This document shows, in pieces, positions 18,481-27,656 of a stretch of 38,616 nucleotides of DNA (within the stretch, counting starts at the first letter, position 1; every line of letters begins with the position of its first letter). The stretch comes from an uncultured Bacteroidales bacterium. Lineage in GTDB: Bacteria > Bacteroidota > Bacteroidia > Bacteroidales > FEN-979. The stretch is taken from NCBI GenBank assembly GCA_903903985.1, contig CAIVAT010000114.1, forward strand, positions 1-38,616, in the 5' to 3' direction. The position numbers were made by a program, and so were the translations under genes. Below the pieces are notes generated by a model, which was not told where the DNA came from, did no database searches, and worked only from the letters and a program-made list of their open reading frames with translations.

Positions 18481-18598
18481 ATTTACGGTTGACGATTGAC
18501 GATTTACGATTTCTGATGAAAAAAACTTCATCATTGTGAAATGACAGATTTCCCATGAAAAATCTCAAAAAAACATTCCATTCGTCAATCGTAAATTG
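18481..18598. repeat. Dispersed-type inverted repeat TTTACGRTTGACGA
   Basis: ATTTACGGTTGACGATT at 18481-18497 is repeated in inverted orientation at 18580-18598 with one mismatch. A further partial direct copy (GACGATTTACGATT) follows the first. It occupies the divergent intergenic region between typA and the oxidoreductase and could form a long hairpin or be a small mobile repeat. Confidence 0.5.
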
Positions 18599-18617
18599 TA
18601 TAGATTATCTTTACACC

Positions 18618-20150
18618 ATGAAAATAAACATCATCGGTGCCGGTGTTGCCGGTTTATCGGCCGGGTGCTACCTCCAGATGAATGGGTTCGAAACGACGAT
18701 TTTCGAGCAGCATTCAACATTCGGAGGGCTTTGCACCGGATGGAAGCGAAACGGGTTCACCTTTGAAAGCGGGTTGCAGTGGTTGCTAGGATCAGGAAGA
18801 AGTAATCCTTTTTACCTGCTCTGGTCTGAACTGATCGACATGGAAACCATCCGGTTTGTCCATCATGAGGTGCGTGTGGAGATCGAAGTGAAGGATCACC
18901 GGGATATCTCAGGGGATAAGGTATTTCACCTGTATACCAACTTAGACCGCCTGGAAAAATACATGCTTTCCATCGCTCCCGAAGATGAACCCATGATCAG
19001 AAAGCTGATCCGCTCCATGCGCAAAATGCAGGGCTACGAAATTCCGCCCATGATCAGGTCCGTGCCGCAATTGCTGCCATGGTACCGTAAAATACGGTAT
19101 ATCAGATTTTTGCCGCTACTTCTTTTCCTCAACAGGATCAAGCGTGAAACCAATTTCACCTTTGCGGATAAATTGAAGAACCCATTTCTCAAAGAGGCTT
19201 TCCGACTGCTGTTCGATGGCGATGAAATGCCCCTGCTGATCATCACCCTGCCCCTGGCTTTCAATGACCTGAAAGGAACCGGCTACCCCATCGGCGGATC
19301 AGTTGATTTTGTCGGAAAACTTGAGCAAAGGTATCTTGAATCGGGCGGCAGGATAAGATACGGTTCTGGAGTTGACAGGATCACCGTGGAGAATAACCAA
19401 GCCACCGGTGTGGTTCTCCGCAGCGGGGAGTCCGTTCCGTCCGGCATCACGATCTCTGCCTCCGACTGGAATTTCACCGTATTCAAGGCACTGGAACGTA
19501 AATACGTTGACAGAACCATCCTGAAACTTCACAACCAGGAAAATTTGAAAGTCTTTTATTCGGTGTTCATGGTCTCATTAGGCGTTGCTGCCACCTTTGC
19601 TGATCAACCTCATTTCCTCCGTTTCCCGCTTTCAGAGCCATTGGTATCGCCCGACGGAACCAAATACGAACGCATGGAGGTGCATATCAACAATTATGAT
19701 CCAACCTCGGCTCCTCAAGGGAAAACGGTGATATCCATCAGTTTTTATACCCGGAACGCCGACTTTTGGATCAATCTCCGGCAATCAGACAGAACCACTT
19801 ATGAGGCTGAAAAAGAAAAATTTGCCCGGTTGATCATTGGCCATGCAGATGCCAGGTTTGGCGGACTTAAAGAAAAAGCAGAGGTCGTTGATGTTGCAAC
19901 CCCGGCAACTTTTCAACGGTATACCAACAACTGGAAAGGGAGTGTTCAGGGATGGCTTCCGGGGAAAAACATCATCGCACAATCGCCTGTACAAAGTAAA
20001 TTGCCGGGATTGAAGAATTTTTACTTTTGCGGGCACTGGGCAATTCCCGGAGGAGGATTGCCCGTAGCCATTAAATCGGCCAGGGATGTTGCACAGATGA
20101 TTTGCCATCGTGAAAAAGTTCCTTTCAGGATTAAACCCCATCTCCCCTGA
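18618..20150 (+). CDS. FAD-dependent oxidoreductase, phytoene desaturase/retinol saturase-like
   Basis: The start at 18618 places the dinucleotide-binding motif at the N-terminus (M-K-I-N-I-I-G-A-G-V-A-G-L-S-A-G). An ATG at 18555 would add 21 residues made from the repeat region and is rejected. The 510-residue product continues with E-Q-H-S-T-F-G-G-L-C-T-G-W and ends with the family's C-terminal FAD-contact segment (C-G-H-W-A-I-P-G-G-G-L-P-V-A-I-K-S-A-R, about 470-490). Family members isomerise, saturate or desaturate polyene lipids such as carotenoids. There are no carotenoid genes nearby, so the substrate is unknown. The protein is probably cytoplasmic or membrane-associated. Transcribed alone; the next gene converges 32 nt away. 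Confidence 0.85.
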   Translation: MKINIIGAGVAGLSAGCYLQMNGFETTIFEQHSTFGGLCTGWKRNGFTFESGLQWLLGSGRSNPFYLLWSELIDMETIRFVHHEVRVEIEVKDHRDISGDKVFHLYTNLDRLEKYMLSIAPEDEPMIRKLIRSMRKMQGYEIPPMIRSVPQLLPWYRKIRYIRFLPLLLFLNRIKRETNFTFADKLKNPFLKEAFRLLFDGDEMPLLIITLPLAFNDLKGTGYPIGGSVDFVGKLEQRYLESGGRIRYGSGVDRITVENNQATGVVLRSGESVPSGITISASDWNFTVFKALERKYVDRTILKLHNQENLKVFYSVFMVSLGVAATFADQPHFLRFPLSEPLVSPDGTKYERMEVHINNYDPTSAPQGKTVISISFYTRNADFWINLRQSDRTTYEAEKEKFARLIIGHADARFGGLKEKAEVVDVATPATFQRYTNNWKGSVQGWLPGKNIIAQSPVQSKLPGLKNFYFCGHWAIPGGGLPVAIKSARDVAQMICHREKVPFRIKPHLP

Positions 20151-20182
20151 CCCACTTCTTTTGGACCCCATCCCCCTGAGGT

Positions 20183-22147
20183 TCATTGTATCGCTTTCCG
20201 TGCTTTCAGGATATATTTAGCCGTATCGAGCGGGCTGATCCCTTTATAGGGGCGAATTGCACCCTGTTCGTCGCTACATGCGCGGTAGCCGCAAAATTGT
20301 ATGGAAATCCTTGCATTTCCGCCGGAGCGAGAACTCAGCTTCACCGGGAAATCGATCGAGGTGGCAAACGGCATTATTCCTTTTAAGATAAAACGGCCAT
20401 TTCCCATCTCCGGGCTTTCAAAACTGCCACGCATGCGCGTAATGTCGCTTGTGATGACTCCAAGCAGGTCATCCGGAGCATCGATCTGAAAGCGGATCAT
20501 CGGTTCCAGCAAGGTTGTGCCGGTTTGAACCAGCCCGTTTATAATCCCCATGGGTGTGGCGATGGCGAAATCACCCGATCGGGAATGTACCGTGTGGTCT
20601 TCCCCTTCGATCAGGGTGACGCGCAGATCTGTCACTTCCCAGCCTTTGATCCCTTGCTTGAGTGCGCCGGAAATGCTTCGCTCCACCTCGTTCTGGTACT
20701 TCTGCTGAACGTCATTTACAGGAACGATGCTTTGATACACGACTCCGCTGCCCCGCTCGCCCGGCTCAATACGGAACTTCATGATGGCCCAGCATGGTTT
20801 GGGCATCCAGTATTGCACAAACCCTTCCCCCGCGGTGGTTGGCGTTTCTTTGTAAATTACAGTCGGGTTTTCAAATCGGGCGGCAATGCCAAACCGGTCG
20901 GCCAGGATGCGTTCCATCACCTCAACCTGGATCCAGCCCATGACTTTTATATGCAGTTCGCCTTCTTCGTGCAACCATTCGAGTTCCAGGGCTGGATCTT
21001 CGGATGATAATTCCAGCATGGCTTCGGCCAAGGCAGGATAATCCCTGGAATTGAGCGCCTTTACCTGGATGGTAAGTAAAGGAGTACGCAGTTTTACGAG
21101 GGCGGGCATGTTGTTATAAACAGTTCCAAGCAAATCGCCAACCTGTACACTTCCAAAACCGCTGATCCCGGCAATATCGCCGGCTTCAGCAGCGCCGATA
21201 TCGTCATACCACCCCGGAAAGATCCTGCGCACCTGCGTTGCCTTTTCCTCCACCTGCTGCGTGACGTTGAGAATGACCTGCCTGTTCGTAATCTTGCCGT
21301 TGTAGAGGCGTACATGGGCTATTTTTCCCATGATCCTGTCGTGACTGATACCAAATACCAATGCCGACAAAGGATTTCCGGGATCACCACCCGGGGCGGG
21401 AAAGTAATCCACTATGGCGTCCAGCAAAGCTGTCACGCCCAGCCCCATTTTAGCCGAGCCGAACAGGAGCGGAAAAACCTCACAGGATCGGATCAGTTTT
21501 GCCAGCTGCCGGTCGAGTTCGGTGAAGCCAGGTTCGTTCCCTTCAAGGTAGCCATTCAGCATCTCTTCATTGGTCGCAACAACCTGTTCAACCAACCGGT
21601 CAGTCCTTGTCTCAGAATTCCATAATCCGTTGATGGTAACTTCGTTATCTCCTTCTCCCGACATTTCCTGCAGACACATTGGCCTGATATTCAACTCTTT
21701 TTCGATTGACTTCAGAACCGATTCACAGTCGGCGCCCATGCGGTCGATCTTATTGATAAAAAAGATCACGGGCACACCCAATTCTTTCAAGGCTGCCCAT
21801 AGCGTCCCGGTGTGCGCCTGCACCCCTTCCACCGCCGAAATTACAAGGATTACACCGTCAGGGATCCGCATGACACGCTCCACATCGGCAGAAAAATCGA
21901 CATGGCCGGGGGTATCGATAAGATTGATGCGGGTGTTTTTCCATTGAAAAGAGGTGTGAGCCGAACGCACTGAAATACCCCGTTCCTGCTCCACGGGTAA
22001 AAAATCTGTTTGTGATGTGCCATGATCAACATTGCCGGGTTGCTTTGTCCGGCCACACAGGAACAGGAATTGCTCCGTGATGGTGGTCTTGCCTGCATCG
22101 GCATGGGCCATGATTGCAACGTTGCGGAGCGGTTGTTTCACAGTCAA
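20183..22147 (-). CDS. EF-G/TetM-like translational GTPase
   Basis: The product is 654 residues, closer to TetM (about 640) than to EF-G (about 700). G motifs: A-H-A-D-A-G-K-T-T (14-22), E-R-G-I-S-V, D-T-P-G-H-V-D-F and N-K-I-D. The N-terminal third reads like the tetracycline ribosomal protection family (S-F-Q-W-K-N-T-R-I-N-L-I-D-T-P-G-H; F-I-N-K-I-D). Domain IV is different: the loop is H-T-V-H-S-R-S-G-D-F, which aligns without gaps to EF-G's H-D-V-D-S-S-E-M-A-F, whereas TetM has a longer S-P-V-S-T-P-A-D-F loop. So it keeps the EF-G-type histidine and lacks the TetM proline. It is probably a ribosome-acting factor; tetracycline protection is possible but not supported by the loop. It lies 39 nt after the SDR gene, same strand. 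Confidence 0.8.
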   Translation of the reverse strand: MTVKQPLRNVAIMAHADAGKTTITEQFLFLCGRTKQPGNVDHGTSQTDFLPVEQERGISVRSAHTSFQWKNTRINLIDTPGHVDFSADVERVMRIPDGVILVISAVEGVQAHTGTLWAALKELGVPVIFFINKIDRMGADCESVLKSIEKELNIRPMCLQEMSGEGDNEVTINGLWNSETRTDRLVEQVVATNEEMLNGYLEGNEPGFTELDRQLAKLIRSCEVFPLLFGSAKMGLGVTALLDAIVDYFPAPGGDPGNPLSALVFGISHDRIMGKIAHVRLYNGKITNRQVILNVTQQVEEKATQVRRIFPGWYDDIGAAEAGDIAGISGFGSVQVGDLLGTVYNNMPALVKLRTPLLTIQVKALNSRDYPALAEAMLELSSEDPALELEWLHEEGELHIKVMGWIQVEVMERILADRFGIAARFENPTVIYKETPTTAGEGFVQYWMPKPCWAIMKFRIEPGERGSGVVYQSIVPVNDVQQKYQNEVERSISGALKQGIKGWEVTDLRVTLIEGEDHTVHSRSGDFAIATPMGIINGLVQTGTTLLEPMIRFQIDAPDDLLGVITSDITRMRGSFESPEMGNGRFILKGIMPFATSIDFPVKLSSRSGGNARISIQFCGYRACSDEQGAIRPYKGISPLDTAKYILKARKAIQ

Positions 22148-22186
22148 TACCGATCAATGGTTATAAAATCCGGAAACTGAACCATG

Positions 22187-23251
22187 CTACTTTTTAGCGG
22201 TGTGGAAGAAATTGTTGTCAATCATCTGCTGAAACATGTCGACAATCGACTCTTCGACCGGCCTGTATTTCATTCCCAGCATCCTGGTGCTCTTGGTATT
22301 ATCGACCCTCCAGTGATAGCCCACATTCAGCCGGATCATTTTGCGTGTGAACCCGGCTGCAGGTGCGATGAGCCATACGAGTAATTTCGGGACCAGCTTT
22401 TTTGGAAAAGGATAGGCATTGCCAAATTTCTTTCGCAGGAGCGATGCCAATGCCATAAAATCCGTGTTTCCGGCCGAGATGATATGCCGGCCTTCTGCCC
22501 CTGGAGTAAATCCGGCAGCGACCTGTGCCTCTGCCACGTCACGCACATCGACAACGCCAATGTAAAAGGATGGCACGCCCGATTTCATACTGCCATCGCC
22601 CAGTTGCCGGACCAGGCTAAAACTTTCAGAAGTTGCATTGGGGTTGATTCCCGGGCCGATTACCAGGGAAGGGTTGATCACCACCAGATCCCAGCGGGAT
22701 TGCGCCTTGCTTAGTTCCCACGCGGCTTGTTCGGCGACGGTTTTAGAGTACGAGTATGGCTGATGTTCAACTGAGGAAGTCATATTCCATTCGGCTTCAG
22801 TGGCAATGCCGTTCGGATACCCAAGACAGTCTTTTGCATCGCCAATGATGGCTGCACAACTGCTGGTCAGCACCACCCGTTTCACTGATTCAATTCTGTT
22901 TGCCGTATTCAGTACATTCTTGGTTCCTATCAATGCCGGATCAACCAGGTCTTTTTGTGCATCCCTGATCTTGCTTGTAAAAGGTGAAGCAGTATGAAAT
23001 ACCAGTTCACACCCCTTCATCGCCTCATCGAAAGCTCCATTGTCCAGCAGATCGGCTTTATAATACCGGATGTTCCCTTTTGCTTTTTCAGCAAGGTCAT
23101 CCAGGTACTGAAGCGAGATTTTATTACCCGGATTGCGTACCGTGGCATGCACCGTGATGCCCTCAGCCAGCAGTTTTTTGATGATCCAGCCGGCCACGTA
23201 ACCGGTGGCACCGGTAACCATGACGGGTTTGGTTTTATCGATGTTTCTCAT
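22187..23251 (-). CDS. NAD(P)-dependent SDR, dihydroflavonol reductase/epimerase-like
   Basis: The 354-residue extended short-chain dehydrogenase has the Rossmann motif G-A-T-G-Y-V-A-G (about 14-21), L-T-S-S with the catalytic serine, and Y-S-K-T-V-A-E with the catalytic Tyr and Lys (about 168-175). A-D-L-L-D and H-T-A-S-P are typical of the dihydroflavonol-4-reductase/cinnamoyl-CoA reductase branch. In bacteria such enzymes reduce aldehydes or ketones, and the exact substrate cannot be read from sequence. The C-terminus is helical and may touch the membrane (P-K-L-L-V-W-L-I-A-P-A-A). It follows valS on the same strand, separated by a 103-bp hairpin repeat that may insulate the two. Confidence 0.85.
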   Translation of the reverse strand: MRNIDKTKPVMVTGATGYVAGWIIKKLLAEGITVHATVRNPGNKISLQYLDDLAEKAKGNIRYYKADLLDNGAFDEAMKGCELVFHTASPFTSKIRDAQKDLVDPALIGTKNVLNTANRIESVKRVVLTSSCAAIIGDAKDCLGYPNGIATEAEWNMTSSVEHQPYSYSKTVAEQAAWELSKAQSRWDLVVINPSLVIGPGINPNATSESFSLVRQLGDGSMKSGVPSFYIGVVDVRDVAEAQVAAGFTPGAEGRHIISAGNTDFMALASLLRKKFGNAYPFPKKLVPKLLVWLIAPAAGFTRKMIRLNVGYHWRVDNTKSTRMLGMKYRPVEESIVDMFQQMIDNNFFHTAKK

Positions 23252-23280
23252 ACGAAAAAGATATTTATTTACCCTATATG

Positions 23281-23383
23281 AACCACTAAGGCACGAAGGC
23301 CACTGAGCAACACAAAGGAAATATTCAAATTGATTTATCCTGACACTTCGTGGTTCTAAAGTGCTCTAAGTGCCTCAGTGGTT
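23281..23383. repeat. Long imperfect inverted repeat (AACCACTRAGGCAC ends)
   Basis: AACCACTAAGGCAC at 23281-23294 pairs with GTGCCTCAGTGGTT at 23370-23383, with one mismatch in 14. Further inner pairing is suggested by CACGAAG (23293-23299) against CTTCGTG (23346-23352). It fills the gap between valS (ending 23389) and the SDR gene. The right arm is followed by TTTTCTTT on the + strand. This type of intergenic hairpin is common in Bacteroidota and may terminate valS transcription. Confidence 0.6.
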
Positions 23384-23388
23384 TTTCT

Positions 23389-26030
23389 TTATTTAAGCCC
23401 CCTGATCTGCTCTTCAAGCACCTTGATCCGGGCAGCGGCATCATCCTGTTTCTTGCGTTCGGAGTCAACCACCGCTGCGGGTGCATGGTTCACAAAACTG
23501 TCATTGCTGAGCTTTTGCATGACCTTGCCCAGGAACCCGGTCGTATAGGCCAGTTCTTCTTCAAGTTTTTTCAACGCTTCCGCAACATCGATTTTCCCTG
23601 TCAACGGGATAAAAAATTCGGTAGAACCAACCACGAAAGAGATGCAACCCTCCACTTTTTCTTCAACATAGCCAAACTCGCTGATGTTGCAGAGTTTCAT
23701 CACCAGGCCGTCGAATGTCGTATCAGCAGCCTCATTGTTGTTTTTACGGATGAACAGCCGGATGCCCTCTTTCTGAGGGATATTTTTTTCTTTTCGCGCA
23801 TTCCTGATGGCCATGATCACCTCTTCTGCAAAAACAAATTTATCAACCAGCGACTGATTATAACTTTCAGGCATTGGCAGGCGAGTCAGCATGATGGATT
23901 CTCCTGCTGCACGGTCTTCCAGTATCTGCCATATTTCTTCGGTAATAAAAGGCATAAACGGGTGCAACACCTTCAGCAGCTTTTCAAAGATTCCGGTAAC
24001 GGCCTCATATGTCGGCCGGTCGATGGGTTGTTGGTACGCCGGTTTGATCATCTCCAGGAACCAGGAACAGAAATCATCCCAAACCAGCTTATAGGTAGCC
24101 ATCAGGGCCTCCGACAGCCGGTAGTCATCGTACAGGGCGTTGATATTCTGCAAGGCAGCGTTGAATGCCGAGTTGAACCAATCCACCGAGACTTTGTTCA
24201 CATCCGGCTGAGCAATGGCATCATCCACCGGCCAACCTTTCACAAGGCGTGTGGCATTCCATAATTTATTGCAGAAATTCCGGCCTTGTTCAATCAGGGC
24301 GTCATCATAAAGAAGGTCATTCCCGGCAGGGGAACATAGCAACATGCCCACCCGCACGGCATCCGCCCCGTTCTGGCTGATCAGGTCGAGCGGTTCGGGT
24401 GAATTGCCAAGTGATTTCGACATTTTGCGCCCCTGTTTGTCGCGCACGATTCCCGTGAAATAAACATTTTTAAATGGGATGGCCCTGCGGTATTCCCAAC
24501 CGGCCATGATCATCCTGGCAACCCAGAAAAAGATGATTTCAGGAGCGGTAATCAGATCATTTGTCGGGTAATAATATTGAATATCAGGATTATCCGGTTT
24601 CCTGATTCCATCAAAAACAGAAATCGGCCAGAGCCAGCTTGAAAACCATGTATCCAAAACATCTTCATCCTGCATGAGATCACCCTTGGTGATTTTCGAT
24701 TCTGGATTTTCGATTTTAGAATTTGCGATGGCCAGGGCTTCTTCTTTTGATCTGGCCACAATAAAAGTTCCGTCAGGCAGGTAATACGCCGGAATGCGCT
24801 GTCCCCACCATAGTTGACGGGAGATGCACCAGTCGGTGACATTGGCCATCCAGTGGCGGTACATGTTCTTGTATTTTGACGGGTGAAAAAGGATCGTATC
24901 GTCTTCCACCATATCGAGCGCCGGTTTGGCCATCTCTTTCATTTTCATGAACCATTGCACAGAGATCCGGGGTTCAATGACTTCGTCGGTGCGTTCAGAA
25001 TAACCAACTTTGTTCGTGTACTCTTCAATCTTCACAAGGTGCCCCTGATTCCTGAGCTCCTCCGTGATTTTCCTCCTGACGGCAAACCGGTCTTCTCCAA
25101 CAAACAACAGGGCGGCATCGCTCATGGTGCCATTCGGGTTAAATGTATCGATGACCTCGAGTTTGTACTTAAGCCCGAGGTTATAATCGTTGATATCATG
25201 GGCAGGAGTGACCTTTAGCGCGCCGGTACCAAATTCTTTATCGACGTACTCGTCAAAAATCATCGGTACCGAGCGGTTGATCAGCGGAACAAGAATCCTT
25301 TTTCCCCGAAGGTGCCGGTAACGTTCATCCTCGGGATGCACACAGATAGCGGTATCCCCGAGGATGGTTTCCGGTCGGGTGGTTGCAATGGTTATCCAGT
25401 CGTTTTCGGTCCCTTCTACCCTGTAACGCACGAAATATAATTTCGAGTTGACCTCCTTGTAATTCACCTCTTCATCAGAAACAGCGGTGAGCGCCTTGGG
25501 ATCCCAGTTGACCATGCGGATACCGCGATAGATCAGGCCTTTGTTATATAGATCGATGAACACTTCGATCACGGAATCGTACAGGGCTTCATCCATGGTA
25601 AAGCAGGTACGCTCCCAGTCGCAGGAAGCGCCAAGTTTTTTCAACTGATCGAGGATGATACCCCCATGCTTTGTTTTCCATTCCCATGCATGTTCGAGAA
25701 ACTGTTCCCGCGTGAGGCTGGCTTTATCTATTCCATCTTCCCTGAGTTTTGCGACGACTTTGGCTTCGGTGGCAATGGATGCATGGTCGGTTCCGGGAAC
25801 CCAGCAGGCATTCTTTCCAAGCATCCTGGCACGGCGTACCAGGATATCCTGGATGGTGTTGTTCAACATGTGTCCCATATGCAAAACGCCTGTGACATTC
25901 GGCGGAGGGATCACAATGCAATAGGGCTCGCGCTCATCGGGAACTGAGTGAAAAAACCCTGTTTCATCCAGTAATCATACCATTTGTCTTCAACCCCGGA
26001 AGGGCTGTATTTGGAGGCAATTTCCATCAT
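23389..26030 (-). CDS. valS: Valyl-tRNA synthetase, frameshifted near the N-terminus
   Basis: The enzyme charges tRNA-Val and edits threonine. The main frame (25914 down) has the HIGH-type motif [13 protein letters not shown] and K-M-S-K-S ([10 protein letters not shown]), the large editing insertion, an anticodon-binding domain and the C-terminal coiled-coil arm (L-K-K-L-E-E-E-L...I-R-G-L-K). The missing N-terminus is in another frame: from ATG 26030/26027 it reads [27 protein letters not shown], then goes out of frame at a run of six A (25951-25956, + strand). Adding one base restores [19 protein letters not shown]. With repair the product is about 880 residues, normal for the family. Since valS is essential, a sequencing or assembly error is most likely. 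Confidence 0.93.
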
Positions 26031-26098
26031 TTCTGCAGGTTTATTCTCTTTTTCACTATTTTCATTGGGTCGGCAAAATTAGTAAAAATAGGGGAAGG

Positions 26099-27034
26099 TT
26101 AAAAAAGCTTGCTCCGCTTGACAAGGTAGGGAAGCAGCACCTGTTCAAAACCCGCATTGATATCCGCTTCAAGAAGGTCGATGTGGTACTGTCCGCATCG
26201 GAGTTTCAGGTCATTTCTGAATTTGGCCAGCGTTTCCACATATTTTTCCCTGAGTTTTGAAGGATGCACCCTTAATTGTTCCCCGGTCTCTAGGTCGATG
26301 AACTTATAGGGCCGGTCCTCAAATTCAAACTCCAGCTCCTTGCTTTTATCCACCACATGAAAAAGGATGACTTCATGCTTGTTGTGCTTCAGGTGCTGCA
26401 AGGCAGAAAACATCTCCTCAGGTAGTGCGTTTCTGTCGAACATGTCGCTGAAAATGATCACCAGTGAACGTTTGTGGATCCGTTCTGCAAGTTCATGGAT
26501 CGTCCGGGCAACATTGGTCCCCTTGTGCTCCTCTGTCGGTCTGGGAATCAGGAGCTTTTCCAATTCGGCGTAAAGGTACCGGTGATGAACCGGGTTGGAT
26601 TTTGTCTGGGTATGCAGATCGACCCTATCTGAAAAAACGCTGATCCCGGCTGCATCCCGTTGCTTTCTGAAAAGGTAGATGAGGGCTGCAGCTACATAAA
26701 CTGAAAAAGTGATCTTATTGGGATGGTCGATGTCCGGTTTCGACAGCACCGGGTAATACATAGAAGAAGAGTTATCGATAAAAACCTGGCAACGCAGGTT
26801 GGTCTCCTCCTCATAACGCTTGGTGTAAAGCCGATCGGTGCGTCCATAAAGTTTCCAGTCGATCGTACGAATCGATTCCCCGGCATTGTAAAGCCGGTGC
26901 TCAGCAAATTCAACGCTGAAGCCATGGAAAGGACTTTTATGCAAACCGGTGATGAACCCCTCGACCACCTGGCGGGCAAGGAATTCAAGGGAGGAAAACT
27001 GCTCCAGGCGGCTCTGATCAATGGTATTGGACAC
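26099..27034 (-). CDS. DUF58 domain protein (vWA-like)
   Basis: The 311-residue product has the DUF58 signature S-I-R-T-I-D-W-K-L-Y-G-R-T...Y-E-E-E-T-N (about 55-80), followed by a vWA-like fold with a MIDAS-type D-N-S-S-S-M (about 90) and S-L-V-I-I-F-S-D-M-F-D (about 190). No signal peptide or membrane segment is evident. DUF58 proteins are usually encoded beside a MoxR AAA+ ATPase and VWA/aerotolerance genes; here the neighbours are trxA (9 nt upstream) and valS, and no moxR is in the window. Its role is probably as a MoxR-linked chaperone-like partner or stress factor, by family only. Confidence 0.9.
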   Translation of the reverse strand: MSNTIDQSRLEQFSSLEFLARQVVEGFITGLHKSPFHGFSVEFAEHRLYNAGESIRTIDWKLYGRTDRLYTKRYEEETNLRCQVFIDNSSSMYYPVLSKPDIDHPNKITFSVYVAAALIYLFRKQRDAAGISVFSDRVDLHTQTKSNPVHHRYLYAELEKLLIPRPTEEHKGTNVARTIHELAERIHKRSLVIIFSDMFDRNALPEEMFSALQHLKHNKHEVILFHVVDKSKELEFEFEDRPYKFIDLETGEQLRVHPSKLREKYVETLAKFRNDLKLRCGQYHIDLLEADINAGFEQVLLPYLVKRSKLF

Positions 27035-27043
27035 AAAAAAAAA

Positions 27044-27361
27044 TTAAATATACTTCTCGATCATTGCTTTATACGACGCCTTTGGCACCGCACCCACCTG
27101 CTTGTCCACAACTACTCCGCCTTTGATGAACAACACCGTTGGAATATTCCTGACCTTATACAATGCAGTGGTGGCCGGATTGTCATCCACGTTAAGCTCC
27201 CCCGCCACGATACGGCCTTCATATTCTGCTGCCAGTTCATGGATGATGGGTGAAACCATGCGGCATGGGCCACACCATTCAGCCGATAAATCAACAACTG
27301 CGAGCTTTTCGCTCTTTACAATTTTTTCCTCGAAATTTGAATCTGTTAATGTTTCGAACAT
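27044..27361 (-). CDS. trxA: Thioredoxin
   Basis: A complete 105-residue thioredoxin fold with the redox site W-C-G-P-C-R (about 29-34), D-L-S-A-E-W before it, and the cis-proline loop I-P-T-V-L-F (about 73-78). There is no signal peptide, so it is cytoplasmic and reduces protein disulfides with thioredoxin reductase. It is first in a leftward run with the DUF58 gene (9-nt gap), so the two are probably co-transcribed. The start M-F-E-T-L-T-D matches the family. Confidence 0.95.
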   Translation of the reverse strand: MFETLTDSNFEEKIVKSEKLAVVDLSAEWCGPCRMVSPIIHELAAEYEGRIVAGELNVDDNPATTALYKVRNIPTVLFIKGGVVVDKQVGAVPKASYKAMIEKYI

Positions 27362-27462
27362 ATGAAAATGCTTTAAATGTGAGTTGCTTTTGAGGGTGCT
27401 AAATTACGAAAAAGCTTTGAGATTCGATCGGGGAATGAGTTTCAATGTATCAGGGGGACAAA

Positions 27463-27550
27463 GTAACAAGGTAACAAGGTAACAGGGTAACAAGGTAACA
27501 GGGTAACAGGGTAACAGGGTAACAAGGTAAAAGGGTAACAGGGTAACAGG
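27463..27550 (+). repeat. 8-bp tandem repeat (GTAACARG), 11 units
   Basis: Eleven head-to-tail 8-mers, mostly GTAACAGG or GTAACAAG, with one variant GTAAAAGG. They lie in the 295-nt intergenic region between the divergent trxA and lipoprotein genes, about 100 nt before the latter. Copy number could vary by slippage. The rest of the region is AT-rich and presumably holds both promoters; a TACTTTTA box at 27623 is a weak -7 candidate. Confidence 0.95.
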
Positions 27551-27656
27551 AGGCATTGTCTGCAATACTTGTATTTTTATCAGTTTAACGAATTAATTAA
27601 ATCAAAATTTTAAAGAATTTTATACTTTTACTTGTCATCGATAAAACAGTTGTTTC

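Noticed and set aside
18555..18617. Upstream ATG for the FAD oxidoreductase
   Set aside because: The extra 21 residues come from a repeat-containing intergenic stretch and would precede the N-terminal Rossmann motif, where the family starts.
20183..22147. Confident call as a tetracycline resistance gene
   Set aside because: The domain IV loop lacks the TetM/TetO proline-containing segment and looks like EF-G, so resistance cannot be claimed.
23350..24264. 304-codon open frame on the plus strand
   Set aside because: It is antisense to valS, whose family motifs are clear, and shows no domain of its own.
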